From Planctomycetota bacterium (GTDB lineage: Bacteria; Planctomycetota; JAJSAM01; JAJVHW01), in contig JAJFFG010000110.1 in the NCBI GenBank assembly GCA_021776825.1, positions 33,399 to 97,398 on the forward strand: a stretch of DNA of 64,000 bases. Reading direction: 5' to 3'. The stretch's first letter is position 1. Every line of letters starts with the position of its first letter. A model generated the notes under the pieces. That model searched no databases. It saw only the letters and a list, made by a program, of their open reading frames with translations, and was not told where the DNA came from. Shown here one piece after another: positions 34,259-41,499 of this stretch. Position numbers and translations under genes: made by a program.

Positions 34259-35308
34259 ATGCGGTACACGCGAGCACGGATCGAGGCCTTCGGGTACGAG
34301 TTGGCGCCGGTGGTCATCACCTCCGGCGAGATCGAGGAACGTCTGGAGCCGCTCTACCGCGAGCTGCGCATCCCGGAAGGCCAGCTCGTGGCCTGGACGG
34401 GCATCGAGGAGCGCCGTTGGTGGGAGCCCGGATACCGCGTCTCGCAGGGCGCCGCCGCGGCCGCGCGCAAGGCGCTCGCGAGCTGCGACGTGCGCCCCGA
34501 CGATCTCGGCGCGCTGATCTACGCCGGCGTCTGCCGCGAGGACTACGAGCCCGCAACCGCGTGCGACGTGGCCGCTGCGATCGGTGTGGCGCCCGATGCC
34601 TTCGTGTTCGATCTCGCCAATGCGTGCCTCGGCGTCGTGAACGGCATCGTCGATATCGCCAATCGCATCGAACTCGGACAGATTCGGGCCGGGCTCGTCG
34701 TCGCGTGCGAGTCGGCGCAGCGGATCTACGAGATCACGCTCCAGGCGCTCCTGCAGGACCGCACGATGGACAACCTCCGCGGACGTCTGACGACTCTGAC
34801 CGGCGGGTCGGGCGCTGCCGCCGTGCTCCTGACCGACGGCTCGTTCGGGGGCGGGGAGGGACGGCGACTGCTCGGTGGCGTCCAGCGCACGGCACCGGAG
34901 CATCACCAGCTCTGTCGCTGGGGCATCCGCGGAGTGCCGGGGAGCGAGACGGCCGTCGAGGAGTACATGACCACCGACGCCATCGGCGTGCTGGAGCATG
35001 GCAGCGAACTCGGACTCGCCACGTGGCAGGCGCTGCTCGACGAGATGGGCTGGAGCCCCGGCGACGTGGATCGCACCGTGACGCACCAGATCGGCCGCGC
35101 CCACCGCGAGGGCATGCTGCGGACGTTTGGGCTGCGCGAGGACCAGGACTACTCGACGTATCCCTTCCTGGGGAACATGGGCACCGTCGCGCTGCCGCTC
35201 ACCGCGGCCCTGGCGGAGGAGCGAGGCGTGCTTGCCGCCGGACAGAACGTCGCGCTGCTCGGCATCGGCAGCGGACTGAACTGTCTGATGCTCGGGTGCC
35301 GCTGGTGA
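34259..35308 (+). CDS. oleA: OleA, head-to-head acyl condensing thiolase-like enzyme
   Basis: A 349-residue member of the FabH/thiolase superfamily. Cys123 sits in NACLG, the active-site His in VTHQIGRAH near 283, and an Asn in LGNMGTVALP near 304, the Cys-His-Asn triad. OleA joins two fatty acyl thioesters by Claisen condensation to a beta-keto acid, the first step of long-chain olefin synthesis. A FabH would normally condense acetyl-CoA with malonyl-ACP; the immediate downstream oleB, oleC and oleD genes decide for OleA. It is first in an operon of five genes joined by four-base overlaps. Confidence 0.93.
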   Translation: MRYTRARIEAFGYELAPVVITSGEIEERLEPLYRELRIPEGQLVAWTGIEERRWWEPGYRVSQGAAAAARKALASCDVRPDDLGALIYAGVCREDYEPATACDVAAAIGVAPDAFVFDLANACLGVVNGIVDIANRIELGQIRAGLVVACESAQRIYEITLQALLQDRTMDNLRGRLTTLTGGSGAAAVLLTDGSFGGGEGRRLLGGVQRTAPEHHQLCRWGIRGVPGSETAVEEYMTTDAIGVLEHGSELGLATWQALLDEMGWSPGDVDRTVTHQIGRAHREGMLRTFGLREDQDYSTYPFLGNMGTVALPLTAALAEERGVLAAGQNVALLGIGSGLNCLMLGCRW

Positions 35309-36222
35309 TCGGCGACGCTGCCTACGACTTCGAGGGACACACCCTCAATCACGGCGGCTACTCGCAGCACTACCTCGACGAGGGATCGCTCGACGCCGAC
35401 CCGGTCGTCATGGTGCACGGCAACCCGACGTGGTCGTTCTACTACCGCCACCTCGTGCGCGCTCTCCGCGACGACTACCGCGTCATCGTGCCGGATCACG
35501 TCGGCTGCGGTCGCTCGGAGACGCCGCCGCGCACGGTCTACGACTACTCGCTGAAGAGCCGTGTCGATGATCTCGAGCGGCTGCTCGACGGCATCGACGC
35601 GAACCGACGCGTGACGCTGGTGCTCCACGATTGGGGCGGCATGATCGGGATGGCGTGGGCCGCGCGCCACCCCGATGCCGTGGCGCGCCTCGTCCTCCTG
35701 AACACAGCCGCGTTTCCCCTTCCGCGCGAGAAGACGCTGCCCTGGCAGATCAAGTGGTGCCGCACGCCCCTGCTCGGCCCGCTGCTCGTGCAGGGCCTGA
35801 ACATGTTCTGCCGCGGCGCGATGTGGACGTGCACGACCAAGTCGCTGCCGAGCGACGTGAAGCGCATGTACCTCCAGCCGTACTCGTCGTGGAGAGAGCG
35901 GCTGGCCGTGCTCGAGTTCGTGCGCACGATCCCGCTGCGTCCGACAGCGCCCGGTTGGGACATCGTCACCGACACCGCCAACTCGCTCTTCCACTTCGCG
36001 CACCTGCCGATCGTCATCTGCTGGGGCGAGAAGGACTTCGTGTTCGACGGCCACTTCCGCAAGGAGTGGGAGGCGCGGTATCCGCGGGCCGAGATGCACC
36101 GACTCGCCAACGCCGGGCACTTCGTCTTGGAGGACGCGCGCGAGCACGTCGTCGACACGGTCACTAACTTCCTGCGACTGAACCCCATCCCGACCGGTGA
36201 CGACGCCGAGGCGCCGGCGTGA
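35305..36222 (+). CDS. oleB: OleB, alpha/beta hydrolase (beta-lactone decarboxylase)
   Basis: A 305-residue alpha/beta hydrolase, GTG start overlapping the oleA stop. The nucleophile elbow HDWGG has Asp109, and MVHGNPTWSFYYRHL carries the oxyanion-hole HGNP; a C-terminal NAGHFVLED supplies the catalytic His and WGEKDFVF an acidic residue. These are haloalkane-dehalogenase-like features, which OleB shares. OleB is known to decarboxylate cis-beta-lactones to cis-olefins, the last step of the pathway. Family alone could also mean a dehalogenase, but the ole context makes OleB far more likely. Confidence 0.93.
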   Translation: MIGDAAYDFEGHTLNHGGYSQHYLDEGSLDADPVVMVHGNPTWSFYYRHLVRALRDDYRVIVPDHVGCGRSETPPRTVYDYSLKSRVDDLERLLDGIDANRRVTLVLHDWGGMIGMAWAARHPDAVARLVLLNTAAFPLPREKTLPWQIKWCRTPLLGPLLVQGLNMFCRGAMWTCTTKSLPSDVKRMYLQPYSSWRERLAVLEFVRTIPLRPTAPGWDIVTDTANSLFHFAHLPIVICWGEKDFVFDGHFRKEWEARYPRAEMHRLANAGHFVLEDAREHVVDTVTNFLRLNPIPTGDDAEAPA

Positions 36223-37796
36223 GCACGAACGTCGCGTCGCACCTGACGGGGATGGCGGCGCGACAACCCTCGACCGTGGCTGTCCGCTACCCGGACGGTC
36301 GTGGCGGCTGGGGCGAGATCACGTACGCGGGACTCGAACGCGACACGGTGCGAATCGCGAAGGGGCTTGTCTCGGTTGGCATCGGGCCCGGCGTGCGGAC
36401 CGTGCTGATGGTCCCGCCCGGCCGCGACTTCTTCGCGCTCGTCTTCGCGATGTTCCGGTGCGGCGCGATCCCCATCGTCGTTGATCCCGGCATGGGCGTC
36501 GCGAATCTCGCGACGTGTCTGGCGGAGTCCGCGCCGGAGGCGTTCGTCGGCATCCCGAAGGCGCACCTCGCGCGGCTCGTGCTCGGGTGGTCGCGGTGGA
36601 CGATCCGCACGACCGTCTGGGTCGGCACACGCATCAGCCCGTCGGGCTTCACGCTGGAGGGCATCCGTCGCCGCGGCGAGCGCGCGCAATCGTCGGTCGA
36701 TCAAGCGGGTGGGGACGACGTCGCTGCGATCCTCTTCACGAGCGGAAGCACCGGCACCCCGAAGGGCGCCGTCTACACGCACGCGAACTTCGCGGCGCAG
36801 GTCACGCTGCTGCGCGACCTCTACGGCATCGAGCCCGGCGAGGTGGATCTCGCGACGTTCCCACTGTTCGCGCTCTTCGACCCCGCGCTCGGTATGACGA
36901 CCGTCGTTCCGGACATGGACTTCACGCGACCCGGCTCCGTCACGCCGCAGAACATCCTCGATCCGCTGCGACGCTTCGACGTCACCAACGCCTTCGGATC
37001 GCCCGCACTGTGGCGTCGCGTCGTCGCCGACGCTTCGGACCCGGCGGACTTCGCGTCCGTGCGGCGCGTGCTCTCGGCCGGCGCTCCGGTACCGACGCGC
37101 GTGCTGCAGTCCCTGCGTTCGCTCTTGCCTGAAGGCGCACAGGTCTTCACGCCGTACGGAGCGACCGAGGCCTTGCCCGTCGCGTCGATCGGCAGCGACG
37201 AGATCCTCGGCGAGACCGCCGCGCGCACGGCCGACGGCGCCGGTGTCTGTGTCGGCCGCGCCGTCGCTCCGAACGACGTGCGTGTGATCCGCATCGACGA
37301 CGGACCGATCGCGACGTGGAGCGACGACCTCTGCGTGCCGGACGGCGAGGTTGGCGAGATCGTGGTCAAGGGACCGACCGTCACGCAGACGTACTTCGCG
37401 CGGAGCGACTCGACGCGCGCGGCGAAGATTGCGGACGGCGACGTCGTGCGTCATCGCATGGGCGACGTCGGCTACTTCGACGACGCGGGACGCCTCTGGT
37501 ACTGCGGACGCAAGGCGCACCGCGTGGAGACGCCCGACGGCCCCGTGTTTCCGATGCAGGTCGAGCGCATGCTCGACGGCGATGGGCTGCAGACTGCGCT
37601 CGTCGGCGTCGGTGATCGTGCGGCGATCTGCTATCGCGGCGACAAGGACGCCTTGCGCGTACGGGCCAAGCACCCGGCGGCCGCGCGTGTGTCCGAGTAT
37701 CTGCACCACCCGAGGCCCTTTCCCGTCGACCCACGCCACAACGCGAAGATCCGGCGTGAGCTCCTGGCGGAGTGGGCGGCGGAGCAGCATCGATGA
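36219..37796 (+). CDS. oleC: OleC, beta-lactone synthetase (AMP-binding superfamily)
   Basis: A 525-residue acyl-adenylate-type enzyme, GTG start overlapping oleB. The P-loop signature FTSGSTGTPKG lies near 173; YGATEALPVAS near 320 is the second conserved motif and GDVGYFDDAGRLWYCGRK near 420 the hinge motif. OleC activates beta-hydroxy acids and closes them to beta-lactones. It is about the usual length for the family. The order A-B-C-D with no insert is that of the known ole clusters, although in Xanthomonas the genes are more spread. Confidence 0.93.
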   Translation: MSTNVASHLTGMAARQPSTVAVRYPDGRGGWGEITYAGLERDTVRIAKGLVSVGIGPGVRTVLMVPPGRDFFALVFAMFRCGAIPIVVDPGMGVANLATCLAESAPEAFVGIPKAHLARLVLGWSRWTIRTTVWVGTRISPSGFTLEGIRRRGERAQSSVDQAGGDDVAAILFTSGSTGTPKGAVYTHANFAAQVTLLRDLYGIEPGEVDLATFPLFALFDPALGMTTVVPDMDFTRPGSVTPQNILDPLRRFDVTNAFGSPALWRRVVADASDPADFASVRRVLSAGAPVPTRVLQSLRSLLPEGAQVFTPYGATEALPVASIGSDEILGETAARTADGAGVCVGRAVAPNDVRVIRIDDGPIATWSDDLCVPDGEVGEIVVKGPTVTQTYFARSDSTRAAKIADGDVVRHRMGDVGYFDDAGRLWYCGRKAHRVETPDGPVFPMQVERMLDGDGLQTALVGVGDRAAICYRGDKDALRVRAKHPAAARVSEYLHHPRPFPVDPRHNAKIRRELLAEWAAEQHR

Positions 37797-38818
37797 GGGC
37801 GCTCGTCACGGGCGGCGGTGGGTTCCTCGGCGGCGGTATCGTGCGCGCGTTGGTCGAGCGCGGCGACGAGGTCATCACGTTTGCGCGCGGCGACTACCCG
37901 TGGCTGCATGCGCTCGGCGTCGACACGCATCGCGGGGACATCGCCGACGCGGCGGAGGTCAAGCGCGCGGCGACCGGCTGCGACGTCGTGTTCCACGTCG
38001 CGGCGAAGGCCGGTGTCTCCGGGTCGTTCGCGTCGTATCACGCGCCGAACGTCGTCGGCACCCAGAACGTCATCGCTGCGTGTCGCGCCCACGGCATCGG
38101 GCGTCTTGTTCACACGAGCTCGCCGAGCGTGGTGTTCGACGGACGGGACCAAGAGGGAGTCGGCCGCGACGCGCCGTATCCCGACGAGTTCCTCGCGCAC
38201 TACCCGGCGACGAAGGCCGAGGCCGAGCGACGCGTGCTCGCGGCGAACGACGATTCCCTCGCGACCGTCGCGCTGCGTCCGCACCTGATCTGGGGCCCGC
38301 GGGACAATCATCTCGTTCCGCGCATCCTCGAACGCGGTCGAGCCGGCAAGCTGCGCCGTGTCGCCGGCGGGACCTCGCGGATCGACGCGACGTATGTGGA
38401 CAATGCCGTCGACGCGCACATTGCAGCGGGAGATCGACTCGCGGCGGATCGACTCGCGCCCGGTCCTCTCGCAGCAGGTGCCTCATGCGCGGGGAAGGCG
38501 TACTTCGTGTCGAACGACGAGCCGATCGCGGTGGGGGACCTGATCGATCGCATCCTCGCGGCCGGCGGTCTGCCCCCGGTGACGAAGTCGATCGGTGCGG
38601 GCACCGCCTACGTCGCGGGCGCCGTCCTCGAGGCGCTGTACGCGTTGCTGCGTCGCGAGGACGAACCGCCGATGACGCGCTTCGTCGCGCGCCAACTCGC
38701 GACCGCGCACTGGTTCGACCTGACGGAGACGAAGCGCGACCTCGATTGGGAGCCGCGCGTCTCGACCGACGACGGCCTCGCCCGACTCGCAGCGTGGTTG
38801 AAGGAGCAGGCCGCGTGA
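37793..38818 (+). CDS. oleD: OleD, NADPH-dependent 2-alkyl-3-ketoacid reductase
   Basis: A 341-residue extended short-chain dehydrogenase. The ATG at 37793 overlaps oleC; an in-frame start seven codons earlier is less likely because the Rossmann strand starts directly at MRALVTGGGGFLG. Catalytic Tyr137 and Lys141 are in YPATK and the Ser in HTSSPSVVF. OleD reduces the OleA product to a 2-alkyl-3-hydroxy acid. A small duplication (AADRLA twice, near 207-218) sits in a surface loop. Ends overlapping the phosphopantetheinyl transferase. Confidence 0.93.
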   Translation: MRALVTGGGGFLGGGIVRALVERGDEVITFARGDYPWLHALGVDTHRGDIADAAEVKRAATGCDVVFHVAAKAGVSGSFASYHAPNVVGTQNVIAACRAHGIGRLVHTSSPSVVFDGRDQEGVGRDAPYPDEFLAHYPATKAEAERRVLAANDDSLATVALRPHLIWGPRDNHLVPRILERGRAGKLRRVAGGTSRIDATYVDNAVDAHIAAGDRLAADRLAPGPLAAGASCAGKAYFVSNDEPIAVGDLIDRILAAGGLPPVTKSIGAGTAYVAGAVLEALYALLRREDEPPMTRFVARQLATAHWFDLTETKRDLDWEPRVSTDDGLARLAAWLKEQAA

Positions 38819-39549
38819 TCGGCTGGGACACACCCGACGAGTTCCCCGCGCTGGGCGAGGGCGAGGTACATGTCTGGTCAACGTCGCTTCGCGTCGGCGA
38901 GTCGTGGCAGGAGGAACTGCGTGCCGTCCTCTCGATCGAGGAACTCGAGAAGGCCGACCGACTGATCCCTACGGACAAGACCGAGCAGTCCGTCGTCGCG
39001 CGCGCCACCTTGCGGCGCCTGCTGGCGCGCTACACCGCCGTCGCGGCCGGCGCGCTCGAGTTCACGTACGGTGGCAAGGGCAAGCCCTACCTCGTCGGAC
39101 CCGAGGGCGCATTCCGCGTCTCCTTCAATGTGGCGCACTCCGGCGACATGGCGCTCTTCGCGTTCGCGCGGCGCGGCGAGATCGGAGTGGATCTCGAGCA
39201 CATCCGCGATGACGTCGACTTCCTCGGTGTGGGACAGCGCTTCTTCTCGACCTCGGAGTACGCCGTGCTGGCCGACTGCGACGACGAACAGGTCGGCCTC
39301 GCGTTCTTCCGTTGCTGGACGCGCAAGGAGGCGTATCTGAAGGCGCGCGGCACCGGTATCACCGTGCCGCTCGACGGCTTCGACGTCACCCTGCGCTCCG
39401 GCGACGCTCCCGAGATCGTCGAGACCCGCTATCTGCCGGGCGACGAGGAGCTCTGGCGTCTCCTCGAAGTGATCCCCGACCCGGCCTACGTCGGCGCCCT
39501 CGTCGTCCCGCGTCGCGTCGAGACCGTCCGCTGCTACCGCTTCGCGTAG
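38815..39549 (+). CDS. Sfp-type 4'-phosphopantetheinyl transferase
   Basis: A 244-residue PPTase, GTG start overlapping oleD. GEIGVDLEHI with Asp126 and Glu128 and the WTRKEAYLKARG helix near 168-179 are the magnesium- and CoA-binding motifs of Sfp/PfaE-type transferases, and ARATLRRLLARY is the usual N-terminal region. The enzyme transfers phosphopantetheine from CoA to the ACP serine. OleABCD needs no carrier protein, so its place in this operon suggests the target is the three-ACP Pfa-like synthase at the left of the window; that is inference. Confidence 0.92.
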   Translation: MIGWDTPDEFPALGEGEVHVWSTSLRVGESWQEELRAVLSIEELEKADRLIPTDKTEQSVVARATLRRLLARYTAVAAGALEFTYGGKGKPYLVGPEGAFRVSFNVAHSGDMALFAFARRGEIGVDLEHIRDDVDFLGVGQRFFSTSEYAVLADCDDEQVGLAFFRCWTRKEAYLKARGTGITVPLDGFDVTLRSGDAPEIVETRYLPGDEELWRLLEVIPDPAYVGALVVPRRVETVRCYRFA

Positions 39550-39553
39550 CGGG

Positions 39554-39559
39554 TAGGCT
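39554..39559 (+). promoter_or_regulatory. Leaderless -10 element (TAGGCT)
   Basis: TAGGCT, a 6-base gap, then GTG. It lies just behind the PPTase stop and gives the three-gene set its own promoter. It decides for the GTG at 39566 rather than the out-of-frame ATG five bases before. Confidence 0.55.
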
Positions 39560-39565
39560 GATGGC

Positions 39566-40180
39566 GTGGAACTCGCGCCACGACCAGCCGGACGCTTCGT
39601 CGAACGACGCCTCGCTCTGTGTGCGATCGTCCTCGGTGCGCTGACCGCGACGCTCCTTGTTCTCGCTGCGCTGGTGCATGCACCGCCCGAGCCGTTGCGC
39701 GTCGAGCAGGTCTGGCTCCTGGAGGGCGACTGGGACGCGGTCTGCGTCGCACCGGGCGGGCCGCAACTCGATGGGTGGACGGCGACACGTGATGGCTCGG
39801 AGATCGTCGTCACACCGGGACGTGGGACCACTCACCCGATCGTCGTCAGACTCCGCGAAGCGCTCGGCGTGAGTACTTCCGCTCCCGTCCGCCTCAGACG
39901 TGCCCCGGCCGTGGCTTCGGTGCAGAGACCGGATGGCCTCTGGCAGAGCTGGGCGTCGACGCGCGTCCTGTTGAATCGGAGTCCGAACTGGGGAGACAGG
40001 TTGCTGCGCGAGCGGGCCGAGACGAGGCGTGAACTCGCGTTCCTGGAGCGTGATCTCGGGCGCTTCAGGCGTGCCCTCAGGGACCGTGCGACCGACGAGG
40101 AGTATCTCCAGGAGGCGCAGTACCGCGCGCGGCAGATGGAGGCGGCACTGAGGTCGCTCGCCGCCCTGGACGGCGGCTGA
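39566..40180 (+). CDS. Membrane-anchored protein, triad member 1
   Basis: A 204-residue protein of unknown function. A single N-terminal helix at about 15-37 (LALCAIVLGALTATLLVLAA) anchors an exported domain of two parts: a beta-rich part with PLRVEQVWLLEGDW and LDGWTATRDGS, and a C-terminal helical, charged part (RRELAFLERDLGRFRRAL) likely to form a coiled coil. The first part is shared with the two genes that follow. No catalytic motif is seen. Confidence 0.68.
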   Translation: MELAPRPAGRFVERRLALCAIVLGALTATLLVLAALVHAPPEPLRVEQVWLLEGDWDAVCVAPGGPQLDGWTATRDGSEIVVTPGRGTTHPIVVRLREALGVSTSAPVRLRRAPAVASVQRPDGLWQSWASTRVLLNRSPNWGDRLLRERAETRRELAFLERDLGRFRRALRDRATDEEYLQEAQYRARQMEAALRSLAALDGG

Positions 40181-40221
40181 GCGATGCCCGGTCCCGGTCC
40201 GGTGGACTGGTAGTCGATCGC

Positions 40222-40830
40222 ATGTCGCGCACGTTCCGCCTGATCGGACTCCTCGCCGCGGGTGGGGCTGCGATCCTCACGGTCGTGCTCATCGGTTCGA
40301 TCCGGTACGCGACGCCGGCCTCCCCGCCTCTCGCGGTCGAACGCGTCTGGGTCCAGCTCGACATCCCGGAGTCCAAACTCGTCGTCCGCATGGCTCCCGA
40401 CGGTGAGCCGGTGCTCGGGTGGACCGCGACTCTCTCACCCTCGGGAGGGGCACCGATCCTGCGCGCGGATGCGGCCTCGGGCTCGGACTGGCTGGAGGGG
40501 TTGCGCACGCGTCTCGGTGTCTCGCCTCCGGCGCCGGTTCGGTTCACGCCCGACGGCGCGTCGGTGACGGCTGGAGGACCCGCTTGGCAGTCGTGGGAGT
40601 TGCTCGACCACGAACTGGCCACGTTCCTCTTCTGGTCGAAGAACACGCTCCGAACGCTCGAGCACGACCTCGCGCAGAGCGAGCGCCTGGCCGCCGAAGC
40701 GAACCGCGAGGTTGAGGAAATGATGTCTTGGCTCGCGCCGCGTCGTTCGATCGGGCGCGGTGGCAACGGACCACACTGCGGACACGAGCTCGACTCCGCC
40801 TCGCTTTGGCGCCCCGCCGACCGCAGGTAG
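40222..40830 (+). CDS. Membrane-anchored protein, triad member 2
   Basis: A 202-residue protein. Same plan as triad member 1: N-terminal helix at 6-28, then PLAVERVWVQLDIPESKL and PVLGWTATLSPSGG, LGVSPPAPVRFTPDG, WQSWELLDHEL, and a charged helix (LEHDLAQSERLAAEANREVEEM). The last 40 residues are low in pattern and differ from the other members. The start is ATG, with no good ribosome binding site and only a poor -10 (TAGTCG). Confidence 0.66.
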   Translation: MSRTFRLIGLLAAGGAAILTVVLIGSIRYATPASPPLAVERVWVQLDIPESKLVVRMAPDGEPVLGWTATLSPSGGAPILRADAASGSDWLEGLRTRLGVSPPAPVRFTPDGASVTAGGPAWQSWELLDHELATFLFWSKNTLRTLEHDLAQSERLAAEANREVEEMMSWLAPRRSIGRGGNGPHCGHELDSASLWRPADRR

Positions 40831-40841
40831 TGGGCGGACGG

Positions 40842-40847
40842 TACAAT
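40842..40847 (+). promoter_or_regulatory. Leaderless -10 element (TACAAT)
   Basis: TACAAT, a 6-base gap, then ATG: the closest match to a consensus -10 in the window, serving triad member 3. Confidence 0.58.
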
Positions 40848-40853
40848 CCAGCG

Positions 40854-41441
40854 ATGGCGAGTAAGCCTCCGCAGACCTCCGGCGCGTCACTCCGGCGTCT
40901 GTCCATCGCCTTGACCGCCGCGTGTGCGGCCGCGGTCGTGGCGGTGCTCCTTGCCGCTGTCGACCGCGAGGTTCGTTCACCGCTGCACGTAGAGTCGGTC
41001 TGGATCGACGCGTCAGAAGACGGCCACAGGCTGGCCGTGCGGTGTTCGCCTGGCGGCGAGCCGCTTCGCGGGTGGTTCGCGATGCGGGCTGCCTCAACCC
41101 CCCGATGGCTCGTGCTCCAACCGGACCTCCCGAGGGATGGCCGCGTGATGGCCTGGTTGCGCCGTCATCTGCTTCCGCCGCCTCCGGACTCCGTGAGAAT
41201 CTCGGCACGAGGCGGCGTCAACGTGGATCGCACGTTGTGGCGGCGGTGGTCCACGAATTCGTACGAGCTCGCCGACCTGAGAGTTGTGATCGCGTCTCTC
41301 CGAGGTGACGGACCGGACTTGATCGAGGAGGTGGTGGTGGAGGCGGAGCGCCGCATCGAGGAGCGGGAGCCGCCGACGCCCATCGACCGTGAGCCCCCCG
41401 GACTCTGCGGCTACTCGTCGCCGGAACTCGACCGGTACTAA
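40854..41441 (+). CDS. Membrane-anchored protein, triad member 3
   Basis: A 195-residue protein. The start at 40854 follows the TACAAT element and gives an N-terminal helix at about 14-37. Conserved triad features are PLHVESVWIDASEDGHRL, PLRGWFAMRAAS and VNVDRTLWRRWSTNSYELADL, with a helical C-terminal part ending in a short Pro-rich tail. Separate promoters for members 1 and 3 imply that the triad copies can be expressed independently. Convergent with the following lipoprotein gene. Confidence 0.68.
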   Translation: MASKPPQTSGASLRRLSIALTAACAAAVVAVLLAAVDREVRSPLHVESVWIDASEDGHRLAVRCSPGGEPLRGWFAMRAASTPRWLVLQPDLPRDGRVMAWLRRHLLPPPPDSVRISARGGVNVDRTLWRRWSTNSYELADLRVVIASLRGDGPDLIEEVVVEAERRIEEREPPTPIDREPPGLCGYSSPELDRY

Positions 41442-41499
41442 CTCGGATCGTTCACGACGCTCGCGCCCCACTCGACTCGACACGGAAGATCACGCGACT

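Noticed and set aside
33880..34320. Minus-strand frame of 146 codons between the array and ole operons
   Set aside because: Arg-rich, overlaps the oleA promoter and start, no start signal.
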